In this document: one piece after another, positions 13,301-23,014 of the stretch
Layout of the letters: each line of letters begins with the position of its first letter
Position numbering within the stretch: the first letter of the stretch is position 1
Assembly (NCBI RefSeq): GCF_050624435.1
Contig: NC_134535.1
Span: forward strand, 124,669,731 to 124,733,730
DNA from: Tenrec ecaudatus
Lineage: Eukaryota; Chordata; Mammalia; Afrosoricida; Tenrecidae
Direction: 5' to 3'
Length of the DNA stretch: 64,000 bases
The notes under the pieces: model-generated
Seen by the model: the letters and a program-made list of their open reading frames with translations, nothing else
Told to the model about the DNA's origin: nothing
Databases searched by the model: none
Translations under genes and position numbers: made by a program

Positions 13301-15734
13301 AAAAAGGCACTGTAGTTGTTAGCATCAAAATGAGTAGGTTTATCAATCAGGGTCCCACAAGAAGGCAACTTCACATCAGAACACTTAAGAGAAGTGTAGT
13401 AAACTACTTACAAAGGTGTGGGCACTATTCAGTGAAATCAGCAAAGAGTAATAAAGTAACTCTTTAATCATAAAATCAAAATCTTTTTATTTTTCTGAAG
13501 TTTCCTGACTGCTGATAAATGTAAATAAATATATGAGGTTAAATTAAAGATAAGTGAAAATGTAATACTTAGAGAGAAGTCCTGTGGGCACTGTCAGGTA
13601 AATGTTGGACTGCTAACTGCAAGTCCTGTAGTTCAAATCCACTGGCTGCCTCTTGGGAGAAAGAGGAGGCTATTTGCTCCCTTAAATATTTACACAGTCT
13701 CAGGAAATTATGTAAGGACTCTATCAGTTAGAATCAACTCAATGGCTGTGGGCTTGGTGGAGACTCACTTGGAGACACTGGAACATTTTTCATTAAAAAA
13801 TGGTTTTTTGATGAGGAGCTGATATCAAGGGCTCAAATAGAAAGCAAATGCTTTGAGAATGATGATGGCAGCACACGTACAAATATGCTTGACATAGTGG
13901 ATGGAAGGATGGATTGTGATAAGAGTTGTACAAGCCCCCAATAAAGTGATTTTTTAAAAATTATATATATATTAAAACCTCAAAAAATAGTTTTTGTTTT
14001 GCTCATTGGAAGCACGGAGAGGGACATAGACTCCGTCTCTCATTTTCATTTAATTTTCCACCTATTTATTTCACCATTCTGATGTAGAGATTAAAACCAA
14101 ACTCCTTTTACTGCCTCTACATTTATTACCTGTGTGTATTCTTTCCTCTGACATAACTAAATAACTATCCTTAATCTGTTTGTCTTTTTCCATAGACCAC
14201 AAAATAAACAATATTTCATTGTAGTAGTGTTTCCATTTTTAATTAAACAAAATTCCATTGATTCCATTTCTTGGGGTTAAAAAATCCCTATAATGTATAT
14301 TTATAACTTGAGAGAAACTAGACTGTGTTACCAACATATTTTCATTTGATTTAGGATATCTCCAAAACTTCTACTTTTGGTTATAACATCAGAGGATAGA
14401 GCAAGCTATGACAACCAAATGGCAGAAGACAGAATAGAGAAATCATTGAGGTTCATCCAAGATATAAAACCAGGCAAAGGAAGGAAGATGATGTAGTTTC
14501 TGTATTCCCCCACTGCATCACTGTGTGAGAAAATTTTCCTCCTGATGTTGGGGAGACCACCACATGAAGGTTAAGAAGCCAGAGTACTGCAACCAGAGAA
14601 GGAATGCTTTCTGTATTCCCAGTTGTTTCAGGTGCCATCCAGTAGCTTGTGACTCATTAGCAACACTTTGTGCCATGGAACAAAACACTGACTGGTTTTG
14701 AGTCACAGTCACAATCTTATTCCCAATAGAGGGCTTTTCAATACAAACGAACAGATTGACATTGGTGCACCTGTAAACCCAGTACTGAGAGATGGTGCCT
14801 TCAACTGGGACACACATAAACATGGGACCACATTCACAACTGAGAAAATACAATGAGGATCAGGCAAAGTAGGACCAATGATGCAAAAATAATAAGAACT
14901 CATAGTAGAAAAACACCCAGAGTATTGCTAGTAAGGGCTGTCCTTTTTTGGCAATAAAGAAGAGACTGGGTTTTCTGAGAATCCTTAGAAAATGTCATCA
15001 AGAAAAGGAACAAGGGACCAGCTGCACTTCAGCCAAAAACTTACCCCAGTGGCGCACAAAGAAACAGGCACTAAGGACTGAGAGGCAAACCACCGCAGTA
15101 GACCAGACCTTCACCTGGTACCGCCAGGCTTCTTCCTCTCTCGGCTCTGTAAGGGAAGTGCACAGCGTTACCATCTCCAGTGACTGGGGTCAGGGAGAAT
15201 ACATTCCCAAATGGTTTAGAAGAGTGTGGAGGTCAAGCTAGGTGCAAAAAGTCAAAAAGAAAAATTCTGTGGCAAGAGGCCACAGAAATTCCCTCTGAAC
15301 ATATGACCAGCTAATAACCTACAGCCCATGACAAATTTAGACAAAACTCATCCAGAGTAAACTGTACTTTCCATTTGCATCCTTTTTCTCCTTCAATCTC
15401 ATCCCCTCTCAGTGAGTCTCTGCCTTTCTCTAATATCGTTTTTGCTTTAATTTCTCACTTTTCTAGATGGTCAGTGGTTATTATTTCAATGAGGTCAAGG
15501 CTGAATTATTTAGTTTTTCCTTTCTTCATCGTTCCCTGATCCTTGATCCCACACTGATTTCAGGGCTGAGATTGTTATGATTTCTCCATTCTCACGCTAA
15601 GGCTGCCAGCTCCTCCCAAAGCCATTCAATTGCCTCGGTGTCTGTTTCCTCCTCTCATGGCACTCCCACCACCTTCTCTACAACCAAGAGGATGAAGAGG
15701 GCTCACCTCGACCTTGAGGTTGTCCTTGCATCAT
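1205..15734 (-). CDS. CLEC4C: CLEC4C/CLEC6A-like C-type lectin receptor gene, six coding exons, apparently intact (copy A)
   Basis: Exons are 15734-15707, 15146-15045, 12855-12757, 3319-3168, 2276-2161 and 1346-1205 (28+102+99+152+116+142 = 639 nt, 212 residues plus TGA). All introns have AG/GT borders and exon phases agree. Predicted type II membrane protein: short cytoplasmic tail (1-21), transmembrane segment (about 22-43), neck (44-78) and C-type lectin domain (80-212). The Ca/mannose-site signatures EPN (172-174) and WND (192-194) are present. CTLD cysteines include C82, C83, C94, C111, C180, C197 and C205. N-glycosylation sequons include N51, N91, N105, N110 and N164. Known family members are myeloid or plasmacytoid dendritic-cell receptors that recognise glycans. 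There is no ITIM tyrosine in the tail, so signalling through FcR gamma is inferred. The exon 5-6 junction ([15 protein letters not shown]) is closest to CLEC4C. The exon 1 start (MMQ) and the ending [10 protein letters not shown] also recall CLEC6A, so one-to-one orthology is unresolved. Confidence 0.88.
2161..2276 (-). CDS. CLEC4C: Copy A exon 5: middle CTLD exon (WIGL-type core)
   Basis: 116 nt between TTCTCTCAG| and |GTGAGT. Encodes [20 protein letters not shown], then [18 protein letters not shown] and a split Thr codon. GLSDPEG and WQWVDG are the conserved CTLD core; DFI...[14 protein letters not shown] is typical of CLEC4A/CLEC4C. Exon length equals that of copy B. Confidence 0.93.
2385..2530 (-). 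repeat. AfroSINE
   Basis: In minus orientation it starts near AATCCTGGTGAGATGG and carries the tRNA-like box with GGTCAGCTGTTCAAAACCACC. The same insertion exists at 54810-54965 in copy B, so it predates the duplication. Confidence 0.7.
3168..3319 (-). CDS. CLEC4C: Copy A exon 4: first CTLD exon
   Basis: 152 nt between acceptor AATACAG| and donor CAG|GTACTT. Encodes [15 protein letters not shown], the WNES loop, [14 protein letters not shown] and KEEQ, the standard first third of a group II CTLD with the WxxCCPxxW opening of CLEC4 proteins. It contains sequons at N91, N105 and N110. The intron upstream holds a large L1 3' fragment and the mitochondrial insertion. Confidence 0.9.
3365..4180 (+). 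mobile_element. L1 3' UTR fragment, plus orientation
   Basis: Runs from the TTTATAGGTTTAGTATTAAG block to the AATAAAATGATTTTTAAA tail common to the L1s of this window. It lies in intron 3 of lectin copy A and has no coding capacity. At the corresponding place copy B lacks it (55745 onward goes straight to the AfroSINE), so it inserted after the duplication or was lost. Confidence 0.8.
4256..4605 (+). repeat. Two AfroSINE fragments in series
   Basis: First unit 4256-4446 has the GTCATGGGTTCAAACCCACTAC tRNA-like B box and the AGCCAGAGTCGACTCAA tail. The second (4478-4605) holds only the later part (CTTGGAAAGCC, CTACTCGATGGCAGTGGGTTTGG). Both have counterparts at 55845-56190. Confidence 0.75.
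4865..5098 (+). repeat. AfroSINE
   Basis: Begins AGAATCCCTGGTGGCACACC and ends with the GGCCAGTTCTACTCTGTCC block. Counterpart in copy B at 56455-56705. Confidence 0.7.
5115..5375 (+). mobile_element. L1 3' end fragment
   Basis: Contains the GGGTTCATGGGG, GAGCAGCAGATATTAAGGGC and AAATGTTTTGAGAATGATGA blocks and ends with CCCCCAGTAAAATGATTTTT. Confidence 0.8.
5530..5908 (+). mobile_element. L1 3' end fragment
   Basis: Diverged member of the same L1 3' UTR family, ending CTCCCAATAAAATGATTTTA. Confidence 0.7.
6325..7060 (-). mobile_element. L1 3' UTR fragment, minus orientation
   Basis: Starts with ACATTTTATTAGGGGCTCAT (the reversed L1 tail) and runs to the CACCCAAGGGGAGGGTATTG block. The open frames here are non-coding UTR. 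Confidence 0.8.
7080..8279. other. Intronic stretch without recognised feature
   Basis: Falls in intron 3 of lectin copy A. No exon-like splice pair, LINE or SINE was recognised; the right-hand part (from about 7980) may be diverged mitochondrial control region continuing into the next feature. Confidence 0.5.
8280..8660 (-). pseudogene. Numt A: control-region (D-loop) remnant
   Basis: The minus strand contains GGACCATCTCACCTAAAATA, TGGACTAATAACTAACCAG and GCCGTCTGAGGCC...TTGTAGCTG.GCTTAA, the conserved central blocks of the mammalian control region, then a short CACACA/GCGCA repeat region. Confidence 0.8.
9150..9760 (-). pseudogene. Numt A: CYTB 3' part
   Basis: Segments matching the C-terminal half of cytochrome b are readable: [22 protein letters not shown] and [18 protein letters not shown], followed by an end codon just before a tRNA-Thr-like block (about 9145-9095, TCCATGTAGTATAACTCTC). 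Several frameshifts. Confidence 0.8.
10150..10890 (-). pseudogene. Numt A: ND5 5' part
   Basis: Minus-strand reading contains [20 protein letters not shown] and ISFLLIGW, then the codons for [13 protein letters not shown], the N-terminal third of mitochondrial ND5, with frameshifts between segments. Internal stops occur under either genetic code. Confidence 0.88.
10891..11091 (-). pseudogene. Numt A: tRNA-His, tRNA-Ser(AGY), tRNA-Leu(CUN) remnants
   Basis: Three tRNA-like blocks are contiguous in the mitochondrial order: about 11091-11024 (His, anticodon-loop region ATTGTGAATC), 11020-10962 (Ser AGY, AACTGCTA) and 10957-10891 (Leu CUN, ATCCATTGGTCTTAG...TTGGTGCAATTCCAAAT). The stems are mutated. 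Confidence 0.82.
11100..11290 (-). pseudogene. Numt A: ND4 3' end
   Basis: The minus strand reads CCTTCATCCTTCACTCGAGG followed by a hydrophobic segment, as in the PSFTRE...LLLL ending of mitochondrial ND4, immediately before the tRNA-His remnant. Confidence 0.7.
11611..12035 (+). repeat. Two AfroSINE units in series
   Basis: First unit opens AGAAGCCCTGGTGGAGG and has TAGGTGTTGGGCTGCTAATC; the second starts near 11862 (TGTAGTAATTATACATTGG...GCAAAGTCAGCAGTTCAA). Both are shared with copy B at 61550-61965. Confidence 0.75.
12390..12605 (+). repeat. AfroSINE
   Basis: Contains AGTCAGCGGGTCAAACCCAC and the AGTCGATTCCCTGGCTGTTGG tail; shared with copy B at 62320-62515. Confidence 0.7.
12757..12855 (-). 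CDS. CLEC4C: Copy A exon 3: neck
   Basis: A strong acceptor (CTTCTTCCTCTTTTCCAG) precedes 99 nt ending AAAG|GTACAC. It encodes the membrane-proximal stalk, including NQSVKRL (sequon at N51) and C68, matching the VKRLS...LTC pattern of CLEC4C and CLEC6A necks. The exon is symmetric (phase 1-1), so skipping it would keep the frame. It is too short to be prominent as an open frame and was located by splice signals and homology. Confidence 0.8.
13578..13760 (+). repeat. AfroSINE
   Basis: Contains AAGTCCTGTGGGCACTGTC, GGACTGCTAACTGCAAGTCC and AATCAACTCAATGGCTGTGG; shared with copy B at 63740-63925. Confidence 0.75.
13800..13965 (+). mobile_element. L1 3' end fragment
   Basis: Short piece ending CCCCCAATAAAGTGATTTTT, 5'-truncated. 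It sits at the same intron position where copy B starts an L1 piece at 63960. Confidence 0.75.
14440..14960 (-). other. Intron 2 sequence with diverged AfroSINE-like block and an unrecognised ORF
   Basis: A minus-strand open frame of 111 codons (14853-14518) lies in intron 2 of the lectin gene. The block at 14615-14800 resembles the reversed AfroSINE tail (GCCATCCAGTAGCTTGTGAC, GTGCACC). I see no protein-family motif and read it as repeat-derived. Confidence 0.45.
15045..15146 (-). CDS. CLEC4C: Copy A exon 2: transmembrane segment
   Basis: Acceptor TTACAG| and donor |GTAAGT flank 102 nt. The exon completes the split Glu codon and encodes [14 protein letters not shown] followed by a hydrophobic run [16 protein letters not shown] and then RHW. 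The QxKVWS...LSACF pattern is the exon-2 signature of CLEC4C, CLEC6A and CLEC4E. Arg41 at the outer end of the hydrophobic run is placed like the transmembrane arginine of CLEC4E (Mincle) known to contact FcR gamma; that this residue does the same is inference. Confidence 0.85.
15707..15734 (-). CDS. CLEC4C: Copy A exon 1: start codon and cytoplasmic tail
   Basis: Encodes MMQGQPQGR plus the first base of a split Glu codon, then a donor G|GTGAGC. Two ATGs are adjacent; the upstream one (15734-15732) is taken as the start because it has A at -3 and both remain in frame. A 28-nt first coding exon beginning MMQ or MVP is usual for CLEC6A and CLEC4C. No tyrosine-based motif is present, unlike the ITIM of CLEC4A. 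Promoter elements upstream were not convincingly identified. Confidence 0.75.
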
Positions 15735-16560
15735 TGTGTGTGCACACACCCTGTTGGCTTCCTGCGACCAAGACGTCCCAGCGCTGATGTGTCACTCTCT
15801 CTGAAGATGTGACTGCAGAGGTCTGTCTTCATGGGAAGAGACCAAATTCATTGAGCCTTCAGTGCCTGCTCTGATGAAACTCGAACATGTGACTCAGAGG
15901 TTTCTGCTGTGGGGTCAAGTTGACAGTTTAAAGTGTACACTATTTTCAGAAATGAGGAAATGCCAAAATAAGGAAACTGAGAATGCAGAAGGAAAACGGC
16001 TTGTAGGAGCAGTTCGGACAGTGAGACAGCAGAGGAGGTAGGCTGTGACCCCAGGAAGAGCGGTGAGTTACTCAACCCATGGAACAAGGCAGATGCTAAG
16101 AGAATGCATGTCTGACAGGCTGAGCATCAAAGAGGCATGGCTGCTGGCATGTGTGAAAAGAGGTGCTTCTGTTGACCAAGTACTATTTCCTCTATGTTTT
16201 CTGATCTCGACTGATGGTAACCTGTTAACTTCCCTAATAAAGAGTCATAATCTTGTGTACTGTCTGTGAGGTCTGTGTGGTCACTATAACCGATGATTGA
16301 ACTTAGCAGAGGAGAATCCTGGAGGAACCGCTAGTGGTAGAAGAGGGGAGAAGGAGTTGGAGAGAGGGAGGCAGGGTTGCCCTCTGACTCACAGGAATCA
16401 TCTTTGGGCAGATGTGGAATTGGACTCTCTTTCTCCTTTGTGTAGCCAGAGCAGGTCAGATATGGTTCCCGTGTCATATCCACATATCCAGTTACAATGA
16501 TGATTCATATCTCATGGTTTCATTATCATAAGCTCAAAGAATACATTGTTTTAATTGCTG
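15735..16560. other. Upstream region of lectin copy A
   Basis: Directly 5' (minus-strand sense) of the start codon, so it should hold the 5' UTR and promoter. No TATA box or repeat was convincingly recognised, and none of the open frames resembles a known protein. Confidence 0.4.
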
Positions 16561-16574
16561 CAAGACTTTTAAAA

Positions 16575-16695
16575 ATAAGTCCTGGTAACTTAGTGAATTA
16601 TGCTAGCCACAAAGTCAGCCATTTGAAACCACTGGCACTTCTTTGGGAGAAAAATGAGACTTTGAGCTCCCATAAATATTTATGGGATGCCTCCA
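16575..16695 (+). repeat. AfroSINE fragment
   Basis: Contains AGTCCTGGTAACTTAGTGAA, ATGCTAGCCACAAAGTCAGCC and a GGGAGAAAAATGAGACTTTG block typical of the SINE body. Confidence 0.6.
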
Positions 16696-16699
16696 CCAA

Positions 16700-17425
16700 C
16701 CTGGTTGATGATGAGGTGTCACCAGGATAAGGTATCAGGCCTCAGAAGATCCAAGCAAACAAGCATATCAATGCAAATGATGGGAATCATTTTGGAGACC
16801 GAAGCCCATCTGCAGACAATTGCACATTCCCTCACAGAAGGGTCACAAGGAAAGCATGAGACAACTAGCATGCAGTATAGCACCAATGAAACACAAAAGA
16901 CTCCCTGGTTCTTTAATGCTTCCTCCTCTACTATAATGACCCCAGATCTATGTCACAGTTCCGGCTCAACCTGAACATTCACACTGGTACAAATAACAGA
17001 TAACTCCCTCAGGAGCAGTAATAGGAATAGTAATACCATGATGGTAGGCGAGGGTAGTGGGAGAAGGGAGAGAAGCGGGGAACTGACTACAATGATCGAC
17101 ATATTACCCTCCCCTCCCCAGGGGTATGACCAACAGTAACCTGGGCAAAGGTAGACAGTGGGTGGTGTAATATATGAAAATAACAACAATTTATAATTTA
17201 ACAGGGGTCCATGAGGGTGGGAGAGTAGGGAAGGAGAGAAAAAAAGAGGAGCTGATATTTAGGGCTCAAACCGAAAGAAAATGTTTTGATAATGATGATG
17301 TCAACATATGTACAAATGTGCTTGACACATGGATGGATGGATGGATGGATGGATGGATGGATGGATGGATGGATGGATGGATGGATGAATGGATTGTGAT
17401 AGCTGTAAGAGCCCCCAATTAAATG
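16700..17425 (+). mobile_element. L1 3' UTR fragment with expanded GGAT repeat
   Basis: L1 3' UTR blocks end with CCCCCAATTAAATGATTTTT. The tail includes an expanded tetranucleotide tract at about 17331-17390. Confidence 0.8.
17329..17392 (+). repeat. (GGAT)n microsatellite
   Basis: About sixteen tandem GGAT/ATGG units. Other L1 copies in the window have only GGATGGATG at this place, so it is a local expansion of an L1 seed. Confidence 0.95.
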
Positions 17426-17734
17426 ATTTTTTAAAAAGGAAAACCAGGGTAACCATAAACTGAGAATATCGTTGATATGACTGCATATATATTGTTTATA
17501 ATAATCTAGAGGTGGTTATTGCTAAACATTAAAGAAAATAACTGACAAAAAAGAATCAACTCTATGGGAGTGAATATTTATTTCTTTTTAATGGTTTTAT
17601 CATTGTTGATTTTGTAATTTTTTCTGGTTTTTCAGCTACAATACTGTGGTAATTAATAAATTGCCATCACTAATATTTTTGAGAGTGAAGTACTAATTAA
17701 AGGAAAGGGAGGATAAATAGTTATTTTATCTTAT

Positions 17735-18190
17735 TTTATTTAATAATTTTATTGGGAGCTCTTACAGATACTATAACAATCCATAATTCAATAAGATCAA
17801 GCATAATATAGTACAATTGCTGCTACCATCAGTTTCCAAATATTTTCTTTCCTTTAGAACTCTGTGATATCAGTTCCTCTTTATCCCTTCCATCCCCTTT
17901 ACCCCCCAGGAACCCTTATTATTTTATTATATATGATTATTATTACTTGCTGTATCTTACACCATCCAATGTATCTGTTCACCAACAATTCTGTTACTCA
18001 TTCCCCTCAAGTGGGGATATGCAGTCATCGTTGCTATTAGTTCCCCCTTCCCCACCCCCCACCCCACTGCCACACACACATTCACACACACCCCACCCCA
18101 TACACACCTCTTCCCATACTCTCAGGGAATCATTTCTCTGGTTACTATTTATGAAGAGTTTATGTATCTTGGATTTCATGTATTGAATGA
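17735..18190 (-). mobile_element. L1 3' end fragment, minus orientation
   Basis: Starts AATAATTTTATTGGGAGCTC, followed by the diverged reversed 3' UTR; contains a C-rich and CACA-rich stretch at 18040-18110. Confidence 0.7.
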
Positions 18191-18429
18191 TCTTATTATA
18201 CAAATGAACATATGCAGGCATAGCAAGATTAAGTAGGTGAAACTAACCCTAATACTCTCCTATTAAGGAGAGGAAATATTAAAAAATAAGAGGATAGTTT
18301 TGTGCTTATAATCCATGCTACACTTACCCTGGATATATGACCCCTTCCTTGTGGCTCCTCTGTGCTGAGTGTCCTATTGTCTTGCAGATGAGTTTCGGGT
18401 CTCCACTTTGTGAAGGTGAAAAAAATTGA

Positions 18430-21400
18430 ATCATTTTATTGGGGTCTCATATAACGCTTATCACAATACATACATATATACATTGTGTCAAGCACATTTG
18501 TTGTCATCCTCATTTTCAAAACATTTCTTTCTACTTGAGCCCTTGGTATCAGCTCCTCATTTTTCCCTCCCTCCCCCACCCATCCTCCCTCATAGACCCT
18601 TTATAATTCATGAATCAGTATTATTTTCATGTCTTACACTGACCGATATCTCCCTTCACCTATTTTTTGGTTGCCCATCCCCCTGGGAGGGGATTTTATG
18701 CAGATCATTGTGATTGGTTCCCCCCTTTTCCCCCACCTTCCCCTTACCCTATTGGTATTGCTACAATACTCTCATCATTTGTCCTGAAGGGTTTATCTGT
18801 CCTGGATTCCCTGTGTTTCCAGTTCTTACCTGTACCAGTGGACATCCTCTGGTCTAGCCGGATTTGTAAGGTAGAATTTGGGTTATGATAGTGGGGGGAA
18901 GGAACCATTAAAGTTCTACAGGAAAGCATGTCTCAACTGTGCTAAGCTGCACGCTGACTGGCTTGTCAGTTCCTTGTGCCCCTTCTGTAAGGGGATATCT
19001 GATTGACTACAGATGCACTTGGGGTCTCCACTCCGCACTCCCCCTCATTCACATTGACATGATTTTGTGTTTTGGGTCTTTGGTGTCTGGTACCTTATCC
19101 CATCAACACCTCATAATTACACAGGCTGGTGTGCTTCTACCATGTGAACTTTGTTGCTTCTCAGCTAGATGACAGCTTATTTATCTTCAAGCCTTTAAGA
19201 CCCCAGACACTATTTCTTTTGATAGCCAGGCACCATCAGCTTTCTTCACCACATTTGTTTATGCACCATTTTGTCTTCAGTGATCATGCAGGGAATATGA
19301 GCATCACAAAATGGCAGCTTACTAGAACAAAGTGTTCTTGCATTGAGGGGGTAATTGAGTAGAGGCCCATTGTCTATATGTTAATACTCAACATACGTAC
19401 ATAGATATGTTTCCCTATCCTTATTATATAAATATATTTAGGTATGTACATGCCTGTATTTAGACCTCTATAAATGTCCTTTGCCTCCATATTCTTTCCT
19501 CTATTTCCTTTGCTTTCCTCTTGTCCCACTATCATGTTCAGCCTTCATTTGGGTTTCAGTAATTCCTCTCAGTTACATTGCCCTTGCTCAACCCCTACCA
19601 GGCATCCTACACCCTCCTCACCATCAATTTTAAAGAACTTGTTGTTCCCTTGTCCCTAACACCCGCTTCTTTTACCCCACTGTCCCCTCTCCTATGTCCC
19701 CCCGGAACAGTAAGTCCCATTGTTTTTTCCTCCAGATTGTTTATCTCGCCTATCTTTTCTAGACAGACATATAAAAACAATAATAAGCACAAAAACAAGA
19801 AAGAGAAAAACAAAACAAATCAACCACAACAAAAAAGACCCACAAAAGTAAAGCCAATAAGTTGTTCCAGGTCTGTTTGTTGACCTTTAGGGGTGTTTTC
19901 CAGTTGAGTCTGATGGAGTGCCACACAGTGGACTCAAAGTCTATTTTTGGTACTCCTTGGGGACTTCATTGCTTTGCTCTCCTTGCTGCTCTGTTGCACA
20001 ACCTTAGTATTTCACACTGGTGTGGTGGGGTCAGATCAGGTACATTTCCCGCTCTGTGCCTTCAGTGTTGTTCCTTGAAGTGCTATGGGTCAGTGAGGGA
20101 CTTTGTGTCTCATGGTAGGGCTGGTCTTATAATCCTCTCTGTGCCTTGGCTGGTCTGAGCAGGAACATCATCCTTAGGAGTTGGTGGCCCAGGATGCATT
20201 GCACTCTCTCTCCTTCCATCTTCGTTTGTTTGCTCCTGTATGCTCTGATCAGATATGCCCCTCTCCCTGAGTTCAGTGTTGTCTTCTGAAGTGAATTATT
20301 TGGGGGGGAAGGAGGGGAACAGGGGGTGGGAAGTCCATGTAGTTGGGATTGGAGCTGGCATCCCAGACCCCTCTCTATTGATTCCCTGCTTCATGGCAAT
20401 ATGTTACATTCATGTCTTGGCACATCAGGTTGATGTCTGGTCTCTCCCTCACCTGTTGAGATATAAGTAACACCCTCCCCTTGGGTGGGTTAGTGACCTG
20501 ATTCCCCGCTCTCCATGTCTTTTATTTTTCCTTTCGCCTCCTTTTTAGTTGTCTTCCATATGCATCTCTGGATTGGATCTGGTCCCTGACAGAGTACCTG
20601 GACCTCACCGCAGGAATGTATGTATCCAATAGCTTTTCCTCTATGCTCCTTTTGCCTTTTTAAGCTTACCTAGTGGACTCATGCTGTACTTGTCCTTTTG
20701 TGCTTGGATTACTTTGCTTAGCATGATTTCCTCCAGTTCTTCCCATGCAGCGATGTGCTTCATGCATTCATCACTGCTTTTTAGAGATGCATAGTACTCC
20801 ATTGTATGTATGTATCAGTTTTTTAATCCATTCATCCATTGAGGGAAATTTGGGATGTTTCCAACTCTTTGCAATTGTGAACTGTGCCTCAATAAACATC
20901 GGAGCACAGATGTCTGGCTGTGGTTTGTCTCTTGCCTCTTCTGGCTATATGCCCAGTAGGGAGATTCTGGGTCATATGGTAGCTCAATCTCCATTTGTTT
21001 TAGAAAACACCAAATTTATTTCCACGGTGGCTATACATACCTAAAGGTCCACCAGCAGTGGGTAAGCGTTCCTATCTCACCACAACCCCTGGAACACTTG
21101 TTGCTTCCTGATTTTTTTGAAGTCAGCTATCTTTGAGGGTTTCAGGTAGTACCTCATAGTTGTTTTAATTTGCATTTCTCTTACAACTAGATATCAGGAA
21201 CATTTTCCCATATGTTTATTGGCCTTCAGATTTCAGACTCCGTGAAACTTCTGTTCAAGTCCTTTGCTCACCTTCTCAATTGGGAAATTGGGGTTTTTTT
21301 GTTTTAAGTTTGCAAGGTATTGTAGATTTTAGTAATATGGCCTTTGTCGGATGTGTCATTATTAAAGATGTTTTCCCAGTTCATGGGCTCTCTAATTACT

Positions 21401-22714
21401 CTCTTGGTGAATTCTTTCGATGTACAAAGGGATTTTATCTTCAGTATATCCCACTTGTCAATTTGTACCTCCTCTGTATTTGTGTCCTTCCCTATTTCTG
21501 ATAGCCTATGTATTCCCAGAGCCGAAGTTCTCAGGTTTGTCTCAATTCCCTCATTGATGGTGCTAATAGTTTGGGGTTTAATTTCAAGGTCTGTGATCCA
21601 CCTTGAATTTATTCTTGTGCATGGAATGAGGTAAGGTTTTTGCTTCATTTTTCTGCAAGTAGATATCCATTTTTTCCCAGCACCACTTGTTGAAGAGGGC
21701 ATCTGCTTCCCACTTGATTTGGGGGGGCCCCTTCTCAAAGTTGTCTCTATGCTGATGTTTTTAGTTCTGGGTTTTCAGTTCTTTTCCATTGGTCTGAGTA
21801 TCTGTCATTATACCAATACTATGCTGTTTTGATCACTGTGGCTGGATAATATGTGCTAAAGTCAGGTAAAGCAAGCCCTCTCACTGCGTCCTTCTTCCTG
21901 AGGAGCTCTTTGCTAATTCTGGTCTTCTTCCATTTCCATATGAAGTTGCTAACCAGTTTTTCCATTTCTTTGAAGAAAGATGAGGGTATTCGTATTGGGA
22001 CAGCATTGAGCTTCTCTCGTGCCTTGGGCTGAACTGACACCTTTACTATATTGATTCTTCCAATCCACAAGCCTGGGATATGCTTTCATTTGTTGGGGTC
22101 ACTCTTGGTTTCTTGTAATAGTGTTCTGTAGTTTTCCTCATACAAATCTTTGTTTTGTTTTTTGTAGTCAGGTATATCCCTAGATATTTCAATTTGTGCT
22201 TGGCTATTGTAAAGGGTACTATCTTTTTTATGCCCTCTTCCACGGTCGTGTCCAATGTATATAGCAGTCTGATGGACTTCTGTTTGTTGATCTTGTATGC
22301 CACTGTGCCAGGTTCCTCTTTCTCTTCCAGCACTCCCTTCCACAAGGAAGTTGTGGAATTTTGGGGATTTTCTATAAATAAATTCATATCAACTGCAAAT
22401 AATGATAGTTTCACCTATTCTTTCCCCAGGCAAATACTTTTGAAGTCTTTTCTTTGCCTTATGTTGTTAGCTAGGCACTCCAGTACAATGTTAAATAGGT
22501 ATCCTTGTCTGGTTCCCTTTTTCAGTGAGATTCGTTTTATCTTTTCTCCATTGACTATCATATTGGCTGCTGGTTTGTCATATATAGCTTGTATTATACT
22601 GAGGACTTTTCCTTCCATTCTATCATCCTGAGTGTCTTAAGCAGAAATAGGCATTGAATGCTGCCAAATGCTTTTTTAGCATTTATCAATATTATCCTTT
22701 GGTGCTTTCTTAAA
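18430..22714 (-). mobile_element. 5'-truncated L1 (3' UTR and ORF2 C-terminal half)
   Basis: 3' UTR occupies 18430-20690. ORF2 reads on the minus strand from about 22700 to 20700 in several frames: NKQKSIRLLYTL, a retrotransposon C-terminal region (FIWKWKKTRISKELL), INSRWITDLEIKPQTI and DKWDILKIKSLC. Multiple frameshifts and stops. The tail (TCATTTTATTGGGG) marks the 3' end at 18430. Confidence 0.85.
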
Positions 22715-23012
22715 ATCCTTTTTTTGGGGGGCTTTTACATCTCTTATCACAATCTATACATATATAAATTGGCTAAAGCACATTCTCAAAACATTTGCTT
22801 TCCACTTGGGCTCTTGGAATCAGCTCATTTTTCATTTTTTCCCTCCCTTCCCACTCCCCTCTCCCTCATGAACCCTTGATAATTTATAAATTATTATTTT
22901 AACCATATCTTACACTGCCCGAGGTCTCCCTTCACCCACTTTACTGTTGTCCATCTCCCAGTGAAGAGGTTATATGAAGATACTTGTAATCAGTTCCCTA
23001 TTTCTTTTTTTT
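22715..23012 (-). mobile_element. Short L1 3' end fragment, minus orientation
   Basis: Begins TTTTTTTGGGGGGCTTTTAC and runs to the TACTTGTAATCAGTTCCC block; inserted inside ORF2 of a neighbouring L1. Confidence 0.75.
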
Positions 23013-23014
23013 CC

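Larger units (their letters stand above)
11350..13960. repeat. Segmental duplication, copy A, right part
   Basis: Aligns by eye in the same order and orientation with 61350-63940, including shared AfroSINEs, exon 3 of the lectin gene and flanking intron. Confidence 0.85.

Noticed and set aside
14453-14903. Overlapping minus-strand frames with some hydrophobic segments
   Set aside because: No family motif, and part resembles a diverged AfroSINE; the real intron 2 borders of the lectin gene lie on either side.
16297-16500. 67-codon plus-strand frame upstream of the lectin gene
   Set aside because: No similarity, no splice or promoter support; expected by chance.
17174-17486. Frames encoding MDGW or HPSI repeats
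   Set aside because: Translation of the GGAT microsatellite on the two strands.
18040-18110. C-rich and CACA-rich stretch as a promoter or G-quadruplex element
   Set aside because: Low-complexity variation inside an L1 3' UTR; no supporting context.
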